Source: Kalaharituber pfeilii
Taxonomy: Eukaryota > Ascomycota > Pezizomycetes > Pezizales > Pezizaceae
Length of the DNA: 64,000 nt
NCBI GenBank assembly: GCA_015179045.1
Contig: WHUZ01000074.1
Span: 248,001 to 312,000, forward strand
Reading direction: 5' to 3'
Numbering within the stretch: the stretch's first letter is position 1; each line of letters starts with the position of its first letter. Shown here in pieces: positions 1 through 11,206 of this stretch. Under the pieces are notes generated by a model. The model was not told the origin of the DNA and searched no databases. It saw only the letters and a list, made by a program, of their open reading frames with translations. Both the position numbers and the translations under genes were made by a program.

Positions 1-2240
1 GGCATTTTATTCTATCCCGGAACCTTGCTATACAGAACACATTTTAGCGATCCGGTAAAGCAAGGGTAAACTGTATATTTATTGTCCAGTTTGGACCCTT
101 GGCACGCCGGGTTACTTCCGGACATACAGCCTATATGCAGGTGGCAACGCGTGTACATTTCACTCACATAGGGTGACCAGGCCTATGAGCCATTTTCCGG
201 CTGGTGAATTATTTCATTTTGGGGTGCGAGATAAGTGAGGCATCGAACTGGTGACCGTTTTATCGCTAGTCAACTGTAACGAATCTGGTAAACGCAGAGG
301 TCAAAAACACACTTGACTACGATGCTAAAACTTGCTAGTTAACTCATGCAGCCGCCACCACCGTCAACTCGCATATCGCTTGCATATGTGTGTCACCGAC
401 CGCCCGCCCTACGGTTGCGTAACAGGTATTGGGGGGTGCAAAACCTCTATGCATAGCGCACTGCAGTACTGACTGCAATTGTGAAATTGTTAGCACCCCT
501 GCATACCCCACAAAAAATTGTACTAACCGCTTCCAACGCACGGTTACACAGCAAAGTAACACAAAGTGCGGGGAACCAGCCTTGCATGGAGTTGCAGCCT
601 TATACAATGTACTTTATGTACAATCCTAGTTACAAAACGACGGTTCGGCGATTCAAATCAAATCGGACCTCATAATACGCATTGTGCATATGGCTACAAG
701 CATACAGGGCTGACAACTACCATGTGAGAACTTGTATATTTATATATTATACACAACTGACATATGAGAACTCCACAGTGTGCCATGGTGAGCTGAACAT
801 TGATCATTAAGAACCTATCTATCCGAGCGCTTGCACACTAATGTACCTTCATATGTGCGTCTGATATATACATGCAGAATTACATCAACTATGTCTCTAG
901 TTGGATACCTGTGAACCCTCGCGATTTAGACCACAACAGCTCTCAAGGCCATACCTGGTGTTCAGACCCTAGTTTACAGCTATGGGCGGGCTGCCAAATA
1001 GGGACCCGTAGTTAAGACCGTACACTGGAATTAAGACCCCAGCACCGAGAGGCTGATTTTGACTGGCAGTGCCCAAGCAGTTGCTGATTGGAAGTTTAGG
1101 CAATTAACACAGCTTTGTGCTCATGTAATTCAGCTTCAGCGATTCTCAGTGGACATATGTGACAATATACACAGGTACGTACCTGTTAGCCAGTATTAGC
1201 TGTTTGCCTCTCTCATTAAGACAATACCTCATAATCAAGACCCTTGTTATCTGGCTACTGTCCTGCAATTAAGAATTGGCCTACGTCGCGGGATCTACGG
1301 TAATCAAATTTAGGACCCACTGCTGAATGTGGCCTCGGAAGAAACGTTGCTTTTCTGACTAGGCAGTATTTCCACCAACATTAGGTCGATCAGTAAGACA
1401 CTGGCGCTTTAACCCACCATGTCATATCTCAACCGAGAATTTAGGTATGCATGGCCAATTGGCGTTCTATTCGCTGTCATGTTGCGGATTGCTGAAACCG
1501 CGTAGGCCATCGTCAATGTTTGCGAACTAACTGGAGCATAAAGCATCTTATCTGTTGATTTGCGCGCAATTGTCTTTATGTATTATTTATAAGAATAGGT
1601 TTTCTTGTTTTTTTTAATTGTTGATTTGTTTTTGTATATATTTTGCGATTGTAATAATGCTTGGTATATTACTGCACGCTGGGCATGGCCCACGCCGGCT
1701 GTAAGCAGGAGAAAAGAAGGATTGGCTGCCTGCAATACGATACTACCTGTAATACATGAGTACAGTATCAATGGCCACCAGAGTAGTACTCTGAGACCAG
1801 CCGCAGCAGCACCTTGTGAACCTGAGGAAAGACATTGCCAACCACATTTAGTAGTCAACCTATGACGCTTCAGGAAGGGTAGCCGAGATACGAGCGTCCC
1901 TACTGCTCACGTTCAGCTGGAGGAGCAGCGCATCGTGCCACTAGCTCCTGGCAATCGTCACGAAATCACCGATCACGAAAACGGCTTTGGATTCCCTGAA
2001 TGGGGCATGCGTCTGGGTGAGTTGTTCCATGGAAAAGCTTAGAATTCCACAAAAGGTTGTTCCAGCAGGGTGTGACTGTAACGTACATGGCCAGACGGAA
2101 TATAATGCACTTCCAGGAAGCCCACTCCAACCTTGCCCTCCCCATCCTAGTTCCCCAATCGATAGCCCCCTCTGACTCTTCCATTTCCATTTACCTCTGG
2201 GTCTATCTTCTCACAGAAATACTGCTGAACGTCTCCTGCT
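1..2240. other. Gene-poor segment
   Basis: No convincing gene is seen. Open frames here are short, overlap on both strands and resemble no protein family I know. The only recognisable content is a reverse copy of a dispersed repeat near 240-427. The remainder looks like ordinary intergenic DNA. Confidence 0.5.
240..427 (-). repeat. Dispersed ~200-bp repeat, copy 1
   Basis: On the minus strand this reads like the copies at 4245-4476 and 6168-6374. Shared blocks are a GGCGGGCGGT-type start, a middle 'CTAGTCAAGT' block followed by 'TTTTTGACCT', and an end 'GTTTACCA'. The class is unknown. No terminal inverted repeat or clear target duplication was found. Confidence 0.5.
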
Positions 2241-2312
2241 ATGAGTTCCTACGCCCTGCGATCTTCCATCAGGACTGGTAGTACTTCAGATCCACAACCA
2301 CCACCACCACCA

Positions 2313-3553
2313 ATGGCCGCCGTAACTTCTCTCTCGAATCCCGTCAGCGCTGACGAGTATCTTGTCTTCTTTAATGACAAAAACTACCAGCTTAGCGTAG
2401 TCAAACAGTATAAAACGGACTTGGAAAAGCCACTTTTTGACTACGGCATCGCGCCAACCCAGGATGTTCCCAGTGGCAACATTGCGAATCCGTCAAGCCT
2501 CACCGCTGTTCTGTTTGATAGTATGGTGAGCATCAATAATCGATCGTACACTGCTCTTACAAAAGGTAGCTGTTGGTATAGTCAGCAGGATTGCTATTAA
2601 CACGGCTAAAATTGCAGATTTGCGTATATGGAGTCCTCCAGGGCACTACCGCGGGCGACTTGCTTGTTTGCCGGCTGAGCCCTGGCTTCAACCTCCTAAA
2701 CATCGGAGAGATACCTCTTGCGACCAGCAGCTGCATTACCGCATGCAGTGATGGTGAACAAAATGGCTCTCTGTTCTATCTTGTGTGAGTATAAGCACTC
2801 TGTATTCCGAGACTGGCGAAATCTTTCGTAGCATTGCACTTCTAACACCATCATGATTATGATGCATAATTAGCATTGATGCGGATGGAGTTCCCCGCAT
2901 CAGGGTCATCACGTTGCCCGGAACGTTCTCAACGTCGGAACAGGTGCCAATCACCTTTGCTCTTCATAGAACAACATATTTGGGTTCTGCTTACGGGGTT
3001 CTGGGTTCTGTCCCCCCAAGCGCCTATGTAGGCGCCCAAGATATTGACAATAACGTGAATGTGTTTTCGCGAAAAACCGAAGTTTGTAAGTCAGCCCTGG
3101 GAGGTCCCCAGGTTGTACTTAATTTCAGGAACCAGGTTCATTTCGCGATCAGGCAGTGGGAGCAGAGACTGATAATATGTCGATTTTTGAATGTGCATAG
3201 CCGCTCGTATTAGCACCGCGAAGGGTCTCAAGAACACACCGATCGCACTTGTCTTCGTCGATCAAAGTCTCGTAGTCTACTTTTTCGGCGTAGTTGGCGC
3301 TGGCTCTCAACCGGATTCCCCCCCCGTTTATCGTGCTGTTACCAAGGGTCTGAATCAAGGCTTCAATTTTAAGACATTGGACCAGGCACCAGCGCCGAAT
3401 GGATACACACAGCTCACCGCCATTGCCAATCGGTCCACCAAGAATGATGGCCTTGGGTCTGTCATCTTGACTTACGTGGAGAATGGCAGCAACCAGCTCG
3501 TCAGTTGGGAGGATCATCTGGACGGCTTCCACAATGAGCCTATCAAAGATTGA
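2313..3553 (+). CDS. Beta-propeller / lectin-like protein, intron-containing
   Basis: A spliced gene. Exon 1 is 2313-2525, with a possible in-frame earlier ATG at 2241. It ends at a GTGAGC donor, and exon 2 (2618-2784) follows a GCAG acceptor. Exon 3 starts at 2874 after ATTAG, and the last exon runs from about 3190 to the TGA at 3551-3553. Reading phase is kept across the first two introns. The exon 3 to exon 4 join (about 3085-3190) could not be resolved. The protein has recurring short beta-strand-like blocks, such as 'SSLTAVLFDSM', 'ICVYGVLQG', 'TPIALVFVDQ' and 'GSVILTYVENG', in the style of fungal fucose-lectin-like beta-propellers. No signal peptide is seen, so a cytosolic carbohydrate-binding role is only an inference. 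No transposon motif is present. Confidence 0.6.
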
Positions 3554-4479
3554 GGTGGATGATCGCTATATATATGTTTCTTATCCGGCTTTCCATTTTA
3601 TTGTATTTTTCCCCCCTTCACTATCTGTTAATCACTGTCCGCTGGTGGCAGTGAAAGCTTCGCAATATGGCATTGTGGAAGGCGGGAGGTGAACGGGATT
3701 ACTAGGACATAGTATCAGATTATCCATATGAAGAGATTGACCTAGGTTGCAAATGTTAATTATTGGGATAGCAACCGTTGGCCTTATTATCCTCCCGTAA
3801 TGTTGAGTCTTGGCCAAGGGGTAGTAGCGTGTCGAATCATACTCTGACTACAACCTGACTCGGGTGCATGAAACCCTGCCCAGGGGTTATGTGATCAAGG
3901 TTCTTGTAATTCCCAATCGCGAATCCGATGTTGGCGAGTGGGAGTTTAGTCATCCTCGATCACTCTCAGGTTTCATGGATGCTGTGATGGGCGATTCTAT
4001 AAGTAACCTCCCTACGGGGAAGGCGGAATTGCGAGAAGCAATTGGATTCGCTGGGCGTAGTCCTCGACAGCACGCTTGAGTTCGACCACCACTGGACCCA
4101 TGGGTGGTAGCACGACTAGAGAAAGACCCGTAGAGAATGAAGGGGACGATGGGGAGGCTACGAAGCGATGAAGGGGAGGCTCTAGAAAGTGACCGAGAAA
4201 AGTGCGATGCACTGATCAAAAGTATCACAGGTTCACCGCGACCGTAGATTGAGCGGCCGGTGAAGCGCGCGAAAAGTGTGAAAATTGCAAGCGCATATGA
4301 AATGCGCATATGCGACGTAGGCGATATGCGACAGCCGAGGGGTAGCGGCGTCGTCGCAGTTGCATAAATAAATAAATGTGCTATATGAGCTACGCAGCCG
4401 ACTAGCAAGTATCGCTAGTCAAGTGTCTTTTTGACCTAGCGGACGGTAACTCCCTGTGTTTACCACCTCTGTTACAAGA
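3554..4479. other. Intergenic segment with dispersed repeat
   Basis: No host gene is recognised. The right part (4245-4476) is a dispersed repeat copy lying directly against the LINE relic that starts near 4480. Confidence 0.45.
4245..4476 (+). repeat. Dispersed ~200-bp repeat, copy 2
   Basis: Matches 6168-6374 in the same orientation. Both contain 'CTATATGAGCTAC', then 'ATCGCTAGTCAAGT', then 'GCGGACGGTAACTC', then 'TTTACCACCTC'. It also matches the reverse copy at 240-427. Confidence 0.55.
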
Positions 4480-4630
4480 AGAATGGCAGTTGAGTAAGGC
4501 GGTGATGATTCTGAAGCCAAGAAAGAACAAAACCTAGGCAAAAGGGTAGCACCCCATCAATCTCACTGTTTTATCGGCAACAGTTCGGAGGTCAAAAGGG
4601 GAGGAATGTGGTGGCAGTGATGATGCGGGT

Positions 4631-4997
4631 TAGTGAGCGGCACGAGCTAGCTCGAGCCGAGCTGGAGGGTGAGCTCGAGCCAGCTCGTGAGTAAGTGAGC
4701 TCGGCTCGAGCTGGCTCGAGCTGGCGTGGCATGAGCTCGAGCCTGGATTGATTATATACATAATATTGACAAACTAAACTAAACTAAGCTAAATTTTCAT
4801 CTGTCTCACTACTATTGTGCATTTCGAAGTTGTTGGTAGGTCAGAATGAGCTCCAAGTCTCTAATTATTACTATATTAGGTATTTACAGTTTATGAAACC
4901 TTGCACTGGCTAAGCATTTTAGCGAGCTGTCAAGAAAAACACAAGCATGATCTTGGCTCGTTTGAGCTCGAGCTGGCTCGGCTCGTGCCGCTCACTA
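4631..4997 (+). mobile_element. hAT-type MITE, copy 1
   Basis: 367 bp with terminal inverted repeats starting TAGTGAGCGGCACGAGC and ending in the reverse complement. Subterminal DNA is rich in GAGCTCG/CTCGAGC. An exact 8-bp duplication ATGCGGGT flanks it (4623-4630 and 4998-5005), as expected for the hAT superfamily. Removing it rejoins LINE sequence. No coding capacity. Confidence 0.88.
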
Positions 4998-5899
4998 ATG
5001 CGGGTGGTCACCAAGATACAAAGATGCCTGCCACGGGGAGGAGAGGCGCTGTAGAGCCTGGATGCAAAACCTCTCGGGACAGGCACTTTCTGCCTGTATG
5101 CACACTGGCCGCTTTTCCCACTTATGATCGCCTGGTCTGAGCCTAGGCCTCAGTTTGAGTCCGAGCTAGCCATAGAATTGCCATAAGATACCGGTAGCCT
5201 CCGCTTGTCTGAAAGTGCTTTCACTTGATCTGCCAGTAGTATGGCAACGCACAGGAAGGAAAGTGCAGAAGATTTTTTTGTAATAGTAGCACCCACAATA
5301 CCCATGCATTTTTCCTAACGCTAGACAAGTAGGGACAAGTGGTTATCACCAAGACATAGTCTGTGCCCTAGTTTCAAGCCGTTTGCGGGCATTACCTAGC
5401 TATTTTTGAAAATTACTTGTTTAAGTTATAAATTCTAATACTGCATATTTTTTTTTGCCAATCTTGCATTTTTGCAAAATTATCCTGACATTACTCTCTG
5501 CCATAGTTGTGAACTGCGTAATGAAGTTATAGGGTTGCTATCTGGGCATGAGAACAATAGAGTAGTAAGAATAGAGTTACTGATTGTGATGCTTATTGCT
5601 ATTATACTTGTATATCTTATGCATGCAACGATCACTAACACTCTACCTACAATGACTATGATGACCTGTGACCTTGAAGGCAGGCCCACTCAGCACATTG
5701 CTGAACAGAGTTTACAAATATGTATTAGATATTAAGACTCACCCAGTGCAAGTGCTGAGTGGAGCGCACAATACTTACATAAGGGCAGTACGCAGCCAAA
5801 TACGTACTGAGTACATGTATGTGATAGGATGGTCATATATGATAGTCGTAGTTATGAACTGTGCAGAGAACTAGCGGACATTGTTAGTCAACTATCTTC

Positions 5900-5955
5900 T
5901 TTTTTTTTTTTGTTCATATCATTACTCGTATGCTGCCCTATGGGCTATGGCGAGG
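5900..5955 (-). mobile_element. Lineage-A hairpin micro-retrocopy
   Basis: A T run is followed by the reverse complement of the lineage-A LINE end (hairpin arms GCCC/GGGC inside CTCG/CGAG). It begins at the 5' foot of the stem. No clear target duplication was found, so it may be old. Confidence 0.65.
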
Positions 5956-6167
5956 TTCTAGATACATAGGATATAAGTGAAAAGGGAACAGAAAAATGAA
6001 TAACAGAATAACAGATTACTACTCCTCCAGATGATAGCGCTGCAACTTCTATAACAGTGTTGATATTATTGCTATTATTCATACCAGCTGTTACTCCAAG
6101 CCTGCTATCATTCATACGCACTGTCACTTATACTTGCTACGCACCACTAGTACCGTCTGCTATCTGT

Positions 6168-6374
6168 TATGGGCTCACCGCAACTATAGGCGGGCGGTTG
6201 GTAGATGCAAACATGACATGAAGAATATGTGATAGCCAATAGCGTTGCAGTCGTATAAATGAGTACTATATGAGCTACACAATAGACTAGTAAGCATCGC
6301 TAGTCAAGTATCTTTTTGGCCTGGCGGACGGTAACTCTCTACATTTAGTCTCTACATTTACCACCTCCATTACA
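6168..6374 (+). repeat. Dispersed ~200-bp repeat, copy 3
   Basis: Colinear with 4245-4476 and located inside the Mutator-like element. It contains GGCGGGCGGT near the start and GCGGACGGTAACTC near the end. Confidence 0.55.
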
Positions 6375-6402
6375 TTATCACTCATACCACTTGCTGGTAT
6401 TC

Positions 6403-6462
6403 TTTTTATTTTTTTTTTTTTTATATCATTACTCGCGTGCCGCCTGATAGGCTATAGCGAGG
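6403..6462 (-). mobile_element. Lineage-A hairpin micro-retrocopy
   Basis: 60 bp: a T-rich tail plus a hairpin-only copy. A perfect 12-bp target duplication TTGCTGGTATTC lies at 6391-6402 and 6463-6474. The inner stem reads GCCT/AGGC instead of GCCC/GGGC, a compensatory pair change. Confidence 0.93.
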
Positions 6463-6546
6463 TTGCTGGTATTCATACTCACTGTCACTCATATACCACC
6501 ACTCCTACCTGCTGTTGCACATACCTCCCGACATGATACCTTTCTG

Positions 6547-6848
6547 TAGTGAGCGGCACGAGCCGAGCCAGCTCGAGCTCAAACGAGCCAAGATCATGCT
6601 TGTGTTTTTCTTGACAGCTCGCTAAAATGCTTAGCCAGTGCAAGGTTTCATAAACTGTAAATACCTACTATAGTAATAATTAGAGACTTGGAGCTCATTC
6701 TGACCTACCAACAACTTCGAAATGCACAATTTAGCTGATAGTAGTGAGAAAGATGAAAATTTAGCTTAGTTTAGTTTAGTTTGTCAATATTATGATCCAA
6801 GCTCGAGCTCATGCCACGCCAGCTCGAGCTAGCTCGTGCCGCTCACTA
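6547..6848 (-). mobile_element. hAT-type MITE, copy 2
   Basis: 302 bp, same family as 4631-4997 but inverted and with an internal deletion. It has TAGTGAGCGGCACGAGC termini and a perfect 8-bp duplication CCTTTCTG (6539-6546 and 6849-6856). It is nested in the Mutator-like element. Confidence 0.9.
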
Positions 6849-9510
6849 CCTTTCTGCCCTATGGTCCTTGCATATAGTATAGAGCATATGTAGTTGTTAG
6901 CTTATATTCCAATATGTCTGTCGTGAAAATGCAAATGGATAAGTATGCAATAAACAATTACTAGTACAGTGTGTTGTTATTTTATTTATTTGGGGCTAAA
7001 GAAATAGAGATGATCAATTAGTCCCTACTAGTAGGTATTTGACTACTTAGTGTAAAAAATAATGCATGGATATTGCAAGCCTCATCCGTGCGTAGCAAGC
7101 CTCTACCAACTACATCAGTGCGCAAAAAATCTTTCTGCCCTATGCGTTGCCTACTGGCTGGCAGATCAAGTGAAAGCACTCTCAGACAAGCTGAGGCAAC
7201 CGGTATCTTGGGGCATTTCCATGGCCAGCTCGGACTCAAACTGAGGCCTAGGCTGAGACCAGGCGATCATAAGTGGGAAAAGCGGCCAGTGTGCGTACAG
7301 GCAGAAAGTGCCTGTCCCGAGAGGTTTTGGCCTGGATGATGTAAGAGGAGGCTTCAATATTGTGAGAGGAAGAGAGGTGTTGGAGAGGATTTGACAGGAC
7401 CCAAAGACGGCAAGATGGGAGGGGTGGCTGAGGGGCTTCTTCAACGAAAGAAGATTTACTGTGGAATGGGATGGTCAGGTACGGAGGGAGTGGAGGGCAA
7501 ACGTAGGAGTGCCCCAAGGATCTCCATTGTCGCCAGTCATTTTCCTTATATGGCTAGCACCCACATTGGAAAACCTGGAGAGAACCCTGAAAACGCAGAT
7601 TCCAGAGGTGGAGTTTGAGGTTCTGTCGCATGTCGATGACATTAATGAAACGGTATAGGACTGGGAGGGGGTGAAGGATCGAGAGAGACTGAGAGTCAGG
7701 GTATGAAACATTGTAAGCAGGGTTGCGGAGGAGCAAGGCATACTTCTAGAACCTGCAAAGCATGAAGATATCGTATTCGGTAGAGGAAAGCGAAGATGTA
7801 AAGTTGAAAGAGTAAAGTAGTTGAGCGTGATCTTCGATTCGACGCTCAACTTTGACTTCCATTGGAAGATGAGGATTGAGAAAGCAAGGAAGCTAACGGG
7901 GACGGTGATGGGGCTGGGGATAGGCTAGTAAGGTATGAGCTCGAGAGGTTGACAGCAGGTATACACAGGGATGATCAGGAAGGTAATACTATAGGGGTCA
8001 GAGATTGGCTGGCATGGACAGAAGGAATGGTGAAGGAAGATGGAGAAAAGTCAGTATTAGGTACTGAGGAAAACCACTGGAGCGGTATATGGAGCGGCGA
8101 GAGAGAAAGTCAATTGGATCGCCAGAGTAGAACCCATGGAAGTAGCATTGGATGCAGTGTAAGCAGGCTTTATTGCACGAAGCATCGGGGACCTGGAAGG
8201 ATGCAGAGATGTTTTGTCAGTGGACTTCTGGGGGGAAGGAGAAGAGGAGAGGGGGAGAGACTGGAAGGACTGGGACATCGGTTGGGCGATGCAGAAAGGG
8301 GGTGAATCCGATCGATCGCCGGAAGAATGCAAAGACCTGTCAGCTTCGTCATGCTGGAAGGAGTAGATGAAGTGTCATAGGGAGGGAGGTATGGAGTGGT
8401 AAATATGGAAGAAGCACAGAGGGAGGGACACAAAGGGGGAGGGAGAGAGGAATGGGAAGCGTCCATACACTAGACAACTCAAGAGACAGGAGCAATGTAC
8501 TCAGATGGCAGCATGAATGAAAAGGGGAGGGCAGGGGGGGGGTTGGAAATGGGATAGGGGAGGGGGTGAAGAAATGGGGACTGGGGTGACGGTGTGGGAT
8601 GGGGAGATCAGAGGCATGAGGATGGGGCTGGAGCAGGCGATACCGACTCCAGCAACTGTGGTAATCTTGACGGACTCACAGGCCATGATCACAGCGGTGA
8701 AGAAGGCAGGGAGCCGTGGCCAGAACCGGAGACCTGAATGGTGTGGTAGACCATATAGCAGAAAGAAGAAGAGGAGAGGTGAAGCTGGTGTGGGTGAAAG
8801 CCCACATTGGCATCCCAGGCAACGAGGCGGCAGACGCGGAGCCCAAGAAGGCAGCGGGAAGAATAAGGCGATCGGTAGTGACGGAAGGGGGGCTGCGGCA
8901 GGAGTGGAGAAGACTGTGCACAGCGGAAAGATGTGAACCGGGGTATGGAGGGGGCGCGGTGATGAGGTGGGGCAGGGGAGCAGGCACCACCTTCACAAGG
9001 CTGAGGACGGGAAAGGGGATGGGCAAGGAGTGGGACATGAAAATTGAAAGCGGTGGAGGGGAGTGTATGCGGGTGTGGGGAAAAGCAAACGGCAGACCAC
9101 CTGGCGTTCAGGTGCGATGAGGTGGCATACCCAGAAGGGTGGAGAACATGGACGGACTTCGAGGGGAGAAAGTGGGTGGAACAGCAGGAGAATGGGGAGG
9201 GGGTTGATATCCTCGAACAACTGTCCACTCTTTGAGGGCGTGAGAGGCGAAGGGAGTTCCGGGGGTGGGTGCGGGGCGGGGACAAAATTTCGTATATCTG
9301 AAGGTAGCGGTGGAGGAATGATGTAGAAATTTTTATTTGTCACGAGGAGGTGTGGCAGGGGGGGGGGGGGGAGATTTTCGTATGTAGAGTAGGCGGGGGA
9401 GGCGTAGATAGATATGCTTGCCTCCGAGCATTGAGGGTCTAGAATCAGGGGTCCTGCTATGGCGAACAGCTGCAAGCGGGATAACGTGAAAAAAAATAAA
9501 AAATAAAAAA

Positions 9511-10338
9511 GATATAACTGTGCATCATGGTGTACATCACCTCGTATTGAAAGAGAGGTTGTACAACAGAATTTGAGATATGAAAGGCATGGGAGTTACT
9601 TGAGCAGTTATATAATAGACCACTATCGCATTAAATCGTAAGTGAGTGTATTCATAAAAATGTTCACCAGCAGGCTGCAACATATTCATGTAGGTACATA
9701 GAGGTACGTTTCATGTTCCTTAGCGGACTGAACAGACTACTCTATTCACGATTAGACCGGTCTGCCCAGAAATCATTCTGTTCGCGAGTAGACTAGTCTG
9801 GTTACGACTCAGAAATGTTCGTCGGCAGGCTGCAACAAATAGGCCGGTCAATTCTATCTTGTTTAAAGATGCGAGAAGCATTCCAAGAGAATTTCTGAAG
9901 AAGTGGTGAATTTATTCCAAAAATTCACATTCTCATAGAAAATTGTATGTAGTAATTGTGCTGGAAAACTACTGGAAATGGCAATTTGATGTACAGTATG
10001 GACCACGCATTTAACAACATTAAACGAAAAAGAGCATTGAATACTAGGAGACTTATTGGGGAGACTCTCTAGCCACAATTCTAGTTATTATGATGAGTGG
10101 TGAGGGGAAGTAGTGCATTCTACCTTCTGGAGTGCTACTCCACATAAATGTATGCCAGGACATTAATGAAAATGTCATTGTGCCATTAATTATATTTTGG
10201 TGCAAGTAGAGGTGTTAGAGGTGAAGAATAACCTTTTATTTATCTACTTTGAAAACTACATACAAGAATCTGATGTGGCTGTTGAGATATAGACTCTTTC
10301 GAGTGAGCACTTTTAGTATAAAATGTGCGTCCTTACGT

Positions 10339-10340
<2 letters not shown>
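9511..10340. other. AT-rich noncoding segment, possible MITE relic
   Basis: No gene is seen. Short blocks such as 'AGCGGACTG' with a nearby 'ACTACTCT', and an end near 10568 'GGTGAAACACAGTA', resemble the mariner-like element at 23457-24303. A diverged copy of that family may cover this stretch. The left boundary was not found. Confidence 0.35.
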
Positions 10341-10380
<40 letters not shown>

Positions 10381-10540
10381 TCATTACTCGTATGCCGCCC
10401 TTTGGGCTATGACGAGGTATGTGTATAAATACATGAGGAAAAGAACTCAGATCATGTCAAATCGTGGAAAGATAAAAATAAAAATAAAAATAAAAATAAA
10501 AATAAATAACAAAGGAAGTAATGTCACGTCCCCACCCCCC
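10341..10540 (-). mobile_element. Retro-inserted block with lineage-A hairpin and poly-T
   Basis: A T run of about 37, then the reverse-complement lineage-A hairpin (to 10417), then about 120 bp ending in an (AAAAT)n-like run. 'TACGTGG' occurs at both edges (10334-10340 and 10541-10547). The outer stem pair is CTCGT/ACGAG, again compensatory. This may be a longer SINE-like insertion of about 200 bp or a hairpin copy beside a microsatellite. Confidence 0.55.
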
Positions 10541-10547
10541 TACGTGG

Positions 10548-11206
10548 TGTGTGTCGCTACTTGGTGAAACACAGTATTGCACGCAGTATTTTGCCAGCGA
10601 GCAGGTTGACCATGCATCTCTACTTGTCCAGTCTACCTTCGAAAATGCCGCTGAGGTACTCTAAGGCAATTCAAATATGGCAGGGTATACGCAGGCCAAT
10701 GAGTCTCTGGGTTTTCATGACTTATTTCCTGTCCGGCATAAACATGCGTCATGGTCTTTGCCATCCATCGTCCCATTGAAGAGAGAACGGCTCAGTAGCA
10801 TCCACTGCCTTGCACGCGTGCCGGATAGCTTTAGAGCTGGCGGAACTAAGGTATCAAGTCAAGCCCAATAGTCACGAAAAGTGTCTGTATTGCCCAGCCC
10901 AAGAATGATCAATCCATGCCTTGTCTGTCTGTTACGATGCCCAATTGCCTGATGCTCCATCCGTCATGCTCAATGATCCTCCTATTCTCCTTTCTATGTA
11001 CAATCTATAGACTATTTTCAACTTTCTAAACGAAGCCGGCTTTCTTGTCCTTTCTTTTCCCGAGCGTATCATCATAAGCCTCCGAAGTTTGCAAAACAGC
11101 CCTTTTTCCTTTCTCTTACATCATGCCGCACCGACCCTTAGTTCCAACTGATACTTTAGATTCCCCCACACCATCACTCTTCCGTTGATGCTCTGCCTTC
11201 CTTCCG
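10548..11206. other. Intergenic segment
   Basis: No gene or repeat is recognised. It includes the probable 3' untranslated region of the minus-strand membrane-protein gene near 11.0-11.2 kb. Confidence 0.4.

Larger units (their letters stand above)
5065..7329 (+). mobile_element. Mutator-like (MULE) non-autonomous element
   Basis: 2,265 bp with long inverted ends of about 200 bp. The left end (5065-5270) starts CAAAACCTCTCGGGACAGGC and the right end (about 7100-7329) is its diverged reverse complement. A perfect 9-bp duplication GCCTGGATG (5056-5064 and 7330-7338) flanks it. Long inverted ends with a 9-bp duplication are the hallmark of Mutator-like elements. Removing it makes the surrounding LINE reading continuous. 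No transposase is recognisable inside. The interior holds hairpin retrocopies, a dispersed repeat and a MITE. Confidence 0.85.
4480..9510 (+). mobile_element. Lineage-B LINE relic with nested transposons
   Basis: A decayed, 5'-truncated LINE related to the full-length copy at 46592-53694. Colinear pieces are an RT block near 4480-4623 ('VMILKPRKNKT', 'HPINLT', 'GGQKGRNVVAVM'), then 5000-5064 ('VVTKIQRCLPRGG'), then 7330 onward ('RGGFNIVRGREVLERI', 'NVGVPQGSPLSPVIF', 'LSHVDDI'). RNase H blocks follow ('ILTDSQAM', 'VWVKAHIGIPGNEAADAE') and a C-x-C-x(7)-H-x(4)-C finger ('CGCGEKQTADHLAFRC'). The lineage-B terminal hairpin (9437-9478) and an A-rich tail end it. Frameshifts and stops occur throughout. 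A hAT MITE (4631-4997) and a Mutator-like element (5065-7329) interrupt it, each with target duplications, so the LINE is the oldest layer. Confidence 0.8.

Noticed and set aside
429..675. Small overlapping ORFs at 0.34-0.68 kb
   Set aside because: Both strands are open over the same stretch, and there is no splice pattern, domain or codon signal.
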